NCBI GenBank assembly: GCA_947044365.1
Contig: OX345636.1
Span: 23,531,466 to 23,595,465 of the forward strand
From: Petrosia ficiformis
Lineage: Eukaryota; Porifera; Demospongiae; Haplosclerida; Petrosiidae
DNA: 64,000 nt
Reading direction: 5' to 3'
Shown in pieces: positions 57,940 to 64,000 of the stretch. The position numbers were made by a program, and so were the translations under genes. How positions within the stretch are numbered: position 1 is the first letter of the stretch; each line of letters starts with the position of its first letter. Under the pieces are notes generated by a model, which was not told where the DNA came from, did no database searches, and saw only the letters and a list, made by a program, of their open reading frames with translations.

Positions 57940-59793
57940 TAAACCCCGTGGAAAGCAATTATAGGGATGGCCCTACGGGCCATAAAAATTAATTTCAAGC
58001 CACCCAAAAATGTTATTTTGGATCGCGAAGAACTTGGTCAATTATATACATCTAACAAGACCACTTAGATCGCTACAGGTCATTGTTAAAGTGGAGAACC
58101 ATCAACTGGCAAAATCCGATCATCATCATCATCATTTCTTTTTCTGCAGATATTCTTATAGTCTGCAGGGCCATCCCTATAATTGCTTTCCATGGGGTTT
58201 AATGTATGTATGTTTGTGTCACTTACGTGAGTATGTGTTGTATACATAGTTAAGGAAGTTGCTTCGTTCTGGGTTGGTCAATTAATGGGCGTGCTGTGTA
58301 AAATAATGTGTGCTTGAGCTGCAAACTAGCAGGAGGATTCAGGAAGGATGTGTAAAACTTCAATAATTGTTGTATATAGCAGAAAAACATTATAAGATGA
58401 TGCAAGAATCTTCAACAAGTAAGTTTTTGAGTGTCAGACCTAAGGAAGTCATCACTTAGAACCTTGAAGGAGTACTTCCATTTCTGTGTACTTAGACTGC
58501 GGTTATACTTAATTCTTCAGTCATAATTTCGAGTACACAGCAAGGTGCGAATTTATCCTTTTTATTCAACATCATACATCTGCATAATTATAATTATGAT
58601 TCTTTACTGGATATTAATTTCACATGGATTGTTATGTGTAGTTAAAATTCTGATTGATAAATGCAATCACGTGTGCCTTGTTTTGAGTATCTCTTCGTAA
58701 GTTATTAGTTATTCACTATAATTTTTTTTCCTTTTTTTCAGGTTCATGATCTTCAGGTCCAGCTTGCTGATGAGCTAAAAAACAAAGATCATTTTATGGG
58801 TGGAGTTCAAATGCTGCAACAGCAACTCAATGAAGCAAAAATAAAGTATCAAGAAGAGATGGAGAAAATGAGGAATGCTAACATGGTATTTTGTCAACCT
58901 AATATTGTGCACTTATAGTCAGTTACTATTACCTGAGAAATTGAACTGGTATAAGAATGCATTAATTGGTGCATGCATTTATGTGGGAATCCACACAAAA
59001 TGTCCAAATATTGTAATGAGAATTTACAGATAAGTAAGACATTGGTTCAGAGTTTTTGATACGTTTTGAAGCATGGGCCAATTGGCTCTACAATGGTTAG
59101 TGTGTGCGCCATTGGGAATACATCTTGAGCCAATTAACAAAGATTCAATGTTGTTAGTGAGAATATAATCATAATTAACTGCACCATTGGCCCAAAGAGA
59201 GAACTGTACTGTGCCTAATAAGAAGCTCTTATCAAAAACACTGCATGGTTGAAACAGTAGAGTAACGATGTGTATTTGTATTCATAATAAATGCGACATT
59301 AATCATATACATGTAGTATATATGCTTACACCTAAAATTGAGGACCTACTGTTCTATTCAATTACAAATTTAGAGACTTCAACACAAGTTACGTGAATCA
59401 TGGGATGCACAAGCTGCACTGCAGCAGGAATTAATTGTTTTGAGACAAGGACGTACACATAAACCCCCTGGTAGTCCTTATTCAAATGTGCATCAGCCAC
59501 AAACCCATGTGGGTGGAAATCAAGTGGTACTGGTAGGACAAAGGCATCATGAATTTCCACATCAAACACCTGAGCAAGCAACATCACAAAAGGAGTATAT
59601 GGGTAAGGTACAGCAGGCACCATTTCACAACATAAGTGTAGGTAGCAACATACAGCAATTTCATGCTGTACCCCAACTACAAGGATTGGTAGAAAACAGA
59701 CTCTTTCACCGTCAGCTTGAACAACAAAGGCTACTTAATTTAGAACAGCTAAGTATACAAGAGCAGCTGAGTGCTGATTTACTATCTTTATAA
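46681..59793 (+). CDS. Gene C: long coiled-coil protein with UBAN-like motif
   Basis: Twelve exons, every one a multiple of three (phase 0): 46681-47178, 48433-49671, 50200-50883, 51530-51691, 52609-52653, 52913-52960, 53843-53962, 54060-54110, 55573-55635, 56781-57146, 58742-58885 and 59374-59793, giving 1279 aa. Residues 28-100 are a Lys/Glu-rich charged helix. Residues 210-580 and 610-1150 are coiled coil. Exon 10 opens with AQLYKEDFLNERSDRTKAHE (971-990); DFxxERxxR is the signature of the UBAN ubiquitin-binding coiled coil of NEMO, optineurin and ABIN proteins. The tail is Gln-rich. It could be a NEMO/optineurin/TNIP-like adaptor or a golgin-like tether; no C-terminal zinc finger is present, and the stop lies in a MITE. 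An AG directly precedes ATA-ATG, so a 5' UTR exon may exist. Confidence 0.8.
47826..48205 (+). repeat. MITE family B, diverged copy in gene C intron 1
   Basis: It has gatggcccacaagtccatcc at the start, ggggctcggtcaattaat in the core, and aaagcaatcataggaatact at the end. Confidence 0.7.
49776..49890. repeat. Foldback element in gene C intron 2
   Basis: The left arm (cagatactgggaaatattac then gagttggatacagc) and right arm (gctgtatccaac then gagtaatatttcccgggtat) are inverted copies of about 36 bp around a short centre. Preceded by a TA run. Confidence 0.75.
53390..53560 (+). repeat. MITE family B fragment, diverged
   Basis: It contains acatagttaaagaagttacg, tcattctggtgtgcttagtg and aattaattgatgtgtggc, a decayed version of the family B core. 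In gene C intron 6. Confidence 0.5.
54309..54805 (-). repeat. MITE family B, inverted copy in gene C intron 8
   Basis: It starts tatagagaaaaaaacatccc. It has gcccattaattgaccgagcc and a TA run, and ends with the hairpin region ggccctatgggccat. Confidence 0.8.
54965..55235. repeat. Repeat family C, copy 2
   Basis: It is rich in tagttaactaactaaaag and related ttaattaacta blocks, matching 31375-31560. Possibly self-complementary. Confidence 0.55.
55956..56716. mobile_element. Helentron-like composite with accctcgcc ends
   Basis: The left end accctcgccgcgaaacgcag leads into gcggaagggta, again an accct/agggt hairpin. The right end reads gccgcgtaggcgagggt, roughly its inverse complement. Inside, a MITE family B fragment (about 56365-56450) is present. 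The structure resembles the 5' ends of the elements at 7658 and 28968. In gene C intron 9. Assignment tentative. Confidence 0.45.
57511..58545. repeat. Two MITE family B copies in head-to-head inverted pair
   Basis: An inverted copy at 57511-57990 ends with ggccctacgggccat. A plus copy starts about 58155 (gcagggccatccctataatt) and runs to about 58545. Together they make a palindrome of about 1 kb in gene C intron 10. Confidence 0.75.
59045..59235. repeat. Repeat family D, copy 2
   Basis: It matches 39585-39775 through gttttgaagcatgggccaat, caatggttagt and gagccaattaac. In gene C intron 11. Confidence 0.75.
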
Positions 59794-59955
59794 CCCTACA
59801 TGAGTACTCATACAAAGGACTGTACTTATGTAGGGTTATATGGAAGTGGTTTGTTTAATTTTGGGTCCCACTTAACCTTGTTTGCATGCTTTTTGGGTTT
59901 TGACATCCCTACGTCTTTCATTTTTATTGGAAATGTTTTTTTTTTATCATTCTCG
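59790..59955. repeat. Foldback MITE family A, copy 3 (left arm truncated)
   Basis: It starts at the MITE centre (tataaccctacatgagtac), then has the full right arm (gggttatatggaagtgg, ccttgtttgcatgctttttg, ttttgacatccctacg). The stop codon of gene C (59791-59793) lies in its first bases. Confidence 0.8.
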
Positions 59956-59971
59956 TTATAATTTGTGACTG

Positions 59972-60346
59972 TTACCTTGCATAAAGTAATAACCTCATAC
60001 TAATTATTATCATGTTACTTTACTACACATTAATACATTTTGTTTTCCTTTAGGTGCACATGAAAAGCAAATTACATTAGATTCACATGATCCTACTGAA
60101 TTAGGAGCACATCTCACAGACCTAATACCAATCGACGATAAAACTTAATGCTTAATGTGTATATGTGTGTAATGTAATATAAATTATATAATTATATTAT
60201 AAATTTATAGTTATATAATATAATTATAATAATAATTATATCCCAATAAGGCAAGACTTCAAAGTAACCACAAGTTTTATAAATCAGATATAAACCCTGG
60301 TATTGACTGCATGACCATATGTACAACATTCACCTGATCCAAAGAA
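59972..60346 (+). pseudogene. Duplicated, dead copy of gene B exon 2
   Basis: It matches 42585-42960, including the acceptor ttttcctttag, the exon (60054-60137) and flanking intron. The donor GT after GACG is changed to AT, so it can no longer splice; the frame reads on to a stop (IDDKT). No exon 1 or 3 is nearby. It sits at the junction between the MITE and the larger duplicated block. Confidence 0.85.
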
Positions 60347-60364
60347 ACATTAGAAGTTTAATTG

Positions 60365-63300
60365 AAAGCTGGGGATATCATTTATAATTTGTATTCTACT
60401 ACATGGTACATAATGTACAATGTTCTGTCAATTATGTGGTCAAACCTGAAATATGTGACCTTCAGACTTTCCATGTGACACTCCTTCAATTGTATTTAGG
60501 CCGTTAATTGTATTTGGCCCATTACAACGTACATGTACATGTAGTAATGAGTTATCATATATGCTTGAAGAGGTACTTCTCCTGAATATGTGCCTGCCTT
60601 GTTTAAACACTGGGATGAAGTAAAGAGACATTAACACCTGACCTTAATTAAACTAAATGCCCTAGGCATATTGCTCAGTTTAGTCTGGAAATTGTGTAAA
60701 GAGTACTGAAAGTGTAACTGAAAGGTAGTTGTTCCAAGCAGGTAAGTCTGGGATAAGCACTCGCTTTTCAGAAAGTTGAGCATTGGTCATCTCTTCGTCA
60801 AATTCGTCTGCTCTTAGCCATTCGTGAAAGTAACATGGTATTTTACACATGTGTAGGTAGTTACATGTAGTTATAAGGTTGATAATGATAATGGAAAGGT
60901 TTGAACAGTTCTAAGATAGATTAAGAGAACAAAGGTCTCCCTCGAATAAACAGATCTTGTCTTAACGCTAGCCAGGTGCAGAGGTCCAAAAAAATAATAA
61001 TTGGCTGGCTGTTTATTTAATCATATACGTAATTTTTAAAAAAAATCCTGTCACAAATCAAAGTTACCTGGGAACTTGCTTGTGTGGGACCAGGTTTAGC
61101 TACATTTTTGATGGCTACCATGTAGTTGTATACAACATTGTACACTGTGTGTGCATGCATGAACACTAACAATAATGGATTATGTTATTATACCTTTGTA
61201 GTAGTGTTGCAACGACATATATCGTGACATACATTTTCATGACAATATACAATGTTGCAATCGATAGTTCAAGGGGTGTGGTTAAATCTTAGTGCATGTA
61301 CAGTACAAGTGCTTCCATAAATAAAATGATGAAATCTCAATAGAAGCCATACAAAGTACACACATGTACATCTATAGTGGTTGTAGCCTTGCAGGTTCTG
61401 ATACATTGTGTATATGAAATCTGCTGATGAAGAAAAGGTTGTGAAGCACTACAGCATTTCGTAGGATGTTTCAAAGCTGGTCAGTCTTTGTCTCCCAAGT
61501 CCCAACTACTAAATTGATTATACAAATCCATGTGAACTTTATTATTGAATCTTTATTGAAATAGTTATCTGATATAGTGATATATGTCATATTGTCACAT
61601 GCATCTTCATGACATGTATAATTGGTATATCATGGCAACACTATTTCATAGCACAAACGTCTAAATCCGACATTATGAACATACACACCTCGAGCATAAA
61701 GTGTGACTGATGAGTCATCTTTCCATTTTCTAACATCAATACTACTTCTAAGGGCACCATCAGTTGTGAATCCTAAACAGTGATATGACTTTCTGCATGC
61801 TTCTTTCAACATTGCTACATTTCCCTTTGCTTCTGGATAGTAGACTAGGAAATCTTCCTTCAACGTTTTTCCCTGTTGTGGAAATATAAATAATATGAAA
61901 CATGTAAGAACAAAGGTTATTAACAAATGTTACTACATTGTAGCTTTCTATTGATGCTCTTATATACAACAAAACATAATTAATATTTCACAAGAAACAC
62001 ATTTAAGATAACTTTGACAAGTAAGCAAGTGATCATTCGTTTCTTAATTAAGAAAATGATGATTGCATGCTGCATGCATCTAGTGGCTAAATTCTAGCAT
62101 GCTGCATGTAAATAGCACACATGTAGATGTGTAGAATATGAGCAGTTATGTGCCGCACATGTGCAGAAAAGAGGATGCATACATTGTCTAATTTTTACCG
62201 TCCTCTACACATATGCACAATCATCCCACATATACATGCATGTGCAACCTGCACACATGCAGCTTTGAAAGCAACATGCATGTACATGTAGCATATATGC
62301 TGTAGCTATACATTTTTGTGAGGGAAAAAAGAAAATATTCAAATACCAAACAGCATTTTTGTTTTATATAGCCCTAATATAATTATTATATTTATAATTA
62401 TACACTGCAAAAACTATATATATTATGCGTACATACTGATACATATAATATAATACATACATGTAAATAGAAGTAGTTTTACATATTTCAGGTGTGATTA
62501 TCAGGTAGTGTAGTTAGATGAGAGTAACCTGAATCATAACATGTATCACACTAAATGCTCATAAATATAATTCTAATTGGACTGCATTTGTGTCTGTGTA
62601 TATGTATATGTAAGACCCTAGACAGAACATGTATGTAGCTACTGGTTTATACATGGGTGTGGAAACATTGAGTGACATTTTGACTTATTTGCACTACTCT
62701 TATCCTGCTCCCATATACTTTGTATACAGTTCAGTTTTAATTTACGGGACATTGAATAGATTTATTGGACAATGTCCTGGCATTTCTACATCACTGGGTT
62801 TATAAAACTCATAACAGGAGATAACACATGTACAACAGTGTAAACATAGATTTTTGTTGCATGTTTTGATTAATACTAAACTGTATGGATCCTGATGGTA
62901 TTTATCAACCAACATGTACATTAGTGTATTCAACTACTACAATCAAGATGTTCTGCTTAAATGTATATGTAATTATATATATCCAAATGGACACGACCTT
63001 AAAAGGGTAAAAATCAGCATTCCCAACAAACTTATTCCAATCCAGACCATCAATCTTATCAGCAATTTCTTCTTTAATCTCTGCTTGAGACTTGTGTCCT
63101 TCACGATATCTATGAAACAAACATGCATTACTACTTGTGACTGCAATCTGTGAAATTATAGTTATTCAAAAGCTGATCATAAAATCATAGCTCAAAACAT
63201 GACCTAATTGTTGAAAATGGACACGTTCCTGCAAAATAACTTTTAACAAATGCTTACATGTTTACATATTTAATCACTCATCATTCCACCATTTGTACAG

Positions 63301-64000
63301 TAAGTCAATGAAATATGGCATCTACGAAGCTTAAAAATAGCTCTTCTTAGATATGACCTGTAATTTAGTTATAGTTTGAGTCATAAAATAACAGATTTCA
63401 AATCATGTTTGTCAATGATTTTTTTTTGAAAACAAACTTGGTAAGAGGCATTATTTTTTCCAGTATTTGACACTTCTTCTCCATCAAGCTATTAATGCCT
63501 TACTAAAAGGGGCTTAATTAAAACAATACTACTTTGTACCAAGATGTGGAAGAAAGTACATGTACATGTACATGTACATGTACTTGTATACAATGTAAAT
63601 TCATACAATACTGCCTACTAATTCATCTTAACTCACAATTCAACACAGTCATGTGTATGATATAGACCCCATCCTTTAGGACATGCACACTCAAGCTGTC
63701 CAGGACCTATAATCGTAGAATAACCAATTAATATTTATGTTTTTAAGAAGCCAATACAGATTTCAAGGTTTCATATCATTGGACTATCTGTATTACTCCC
63801 AAAACCTTGCCTAAAGATGCTTGTACATGTGTAGTTTGGTTCGGTGGTTAATATACCATACCTGTATACCTACTACTAAACCAAATGATGTATAGAATCC
63901 TTGCCACTGGAAATTAGTATGGCAATTAGCATATACAAGTGAATAGGAAATTACATTGTTGAGTGAAATATTTACTTGATGCACTAAAGTGCTCACAATA
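60365..64000. repeat. Segmental duplication, copy 2 (runs off window)
   Basis: Direct repeat of 27860-32160. It lacks the 568-bp Helentron-like insertion and about 220 bp of repeat family C, and has a 36-bp extra piece near 62120. Intronic sequence is also conserved, so the duplication is fairly recent or is subject to gene conversion. Confidence 0.92.
61689..63706 (-). CDS. Gene A paralogue, partial (exons 13'-15')
   Basis: Three exons correspond to gene A exons 13, 14 and 15: 63706-63637, 63109-62998 and 61872-61689, each with the same length (70, 112, 184 nt) and intact GT-AG sites. The EGF half differs slightly (GPGQLECACPKGW versus GPGQFECACPEGW). The final exon of gene A (27603-27515) has no counterpart here because the duplication starts inside intron 15; reading through exon 15' ends at a stop at 61630-61632 (LCYEIVLP). 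Upstream exons would lie beyond the window. Coding sequence undamaged, so probably a live paralogue or recent pseudogene. Confidence 0.7.

Overview
The window looks like nuclear DNA of an early-branching animal, most probably a demosponge. Reasons: AT-rich intergenic DNA, spliced genes with GT-AG introns (48-62 bp inside transposons, 0.1-5 kb in host genes), EGF-like modules, a UBAN-like ubiquitin-binding coiled coil, and a dense, diverse transposon load. The species is inferred, not proven. No rRNA, tRNA, CRISPR or bacterial-type operon was seen.

Left part (1-27 kb) is a transposon graveyard. A decayed Ty3/gypsy gag (364-2744, minus) is split by a Merlin DNA transposon (976-2399) with 94-bp terminal inverted repeats, an 8-bp target duplication and a spliced DDE transposase. 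Next come a PHD-finger remnant, a foldback MITE, a hAT exon and a Penelope-like GIY-YIG remnant. A ~9.15 kb Helitron2/Helentron-like element (5415-14567) holds a minus-strand RepHel gene with two frameshifts plus two plus-strand genes: an RPA70-like triple OB-fold protein and a small coiled-coil protein. It abuts a broken hAT gene (14586-21616) that is itself interrupted by a young Ty1/copia element (15080-19621) with 277-bp LTRs differing at two positions, a 5-bp target duplication and an initiator-tRNA-Met-type primer site. A TTAA-flanked MITE, a Penelope RT remnant, another MITE and a second hAT pseudogene follow.

Middle part (27.5-45 kb) holds the most interesting host genes: a head-to-head pair with start codons 61 bp apart. 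Gene A (minus, 16 exons, 644 aa predicted) is a signal-anchored UDP-glucuronate-4-epimerase-like SDR protein with a C-terminal repeated cysteine/tryptophan module plus EGF-like domains. Gene B (plus, 3 exons, 596 aa) is a signal-anchored protein with a divergent SDR domain fused to a GT-A-like glycosyltransferase domain. Both lack the SDR catalytic tyrosine at the expected place. They are probably Golgi-lumen proteins of glycan biosynthesis (inference).

Right part (46.7-59.8 kb) is gene C (plus, 12 phase-0 exons, about 1279 aa), a long coiled-coil protein with a UBAN-like motif. Its stop codon lies in a half-copy of the foldback MITE. Beyond it are a dead copy of gene B exon 2 and then a segmental duplication (60.36 kb to the window end) of 27.86-32.15 kb, carrying three intact exons of a gene A paralogue. 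Copy 1 of this duplication has a 568-bp Helentron-like insertion that copy 2 lacks, giving a natural empty site. At least six short repeat families recur across introns and intergenic DNA.
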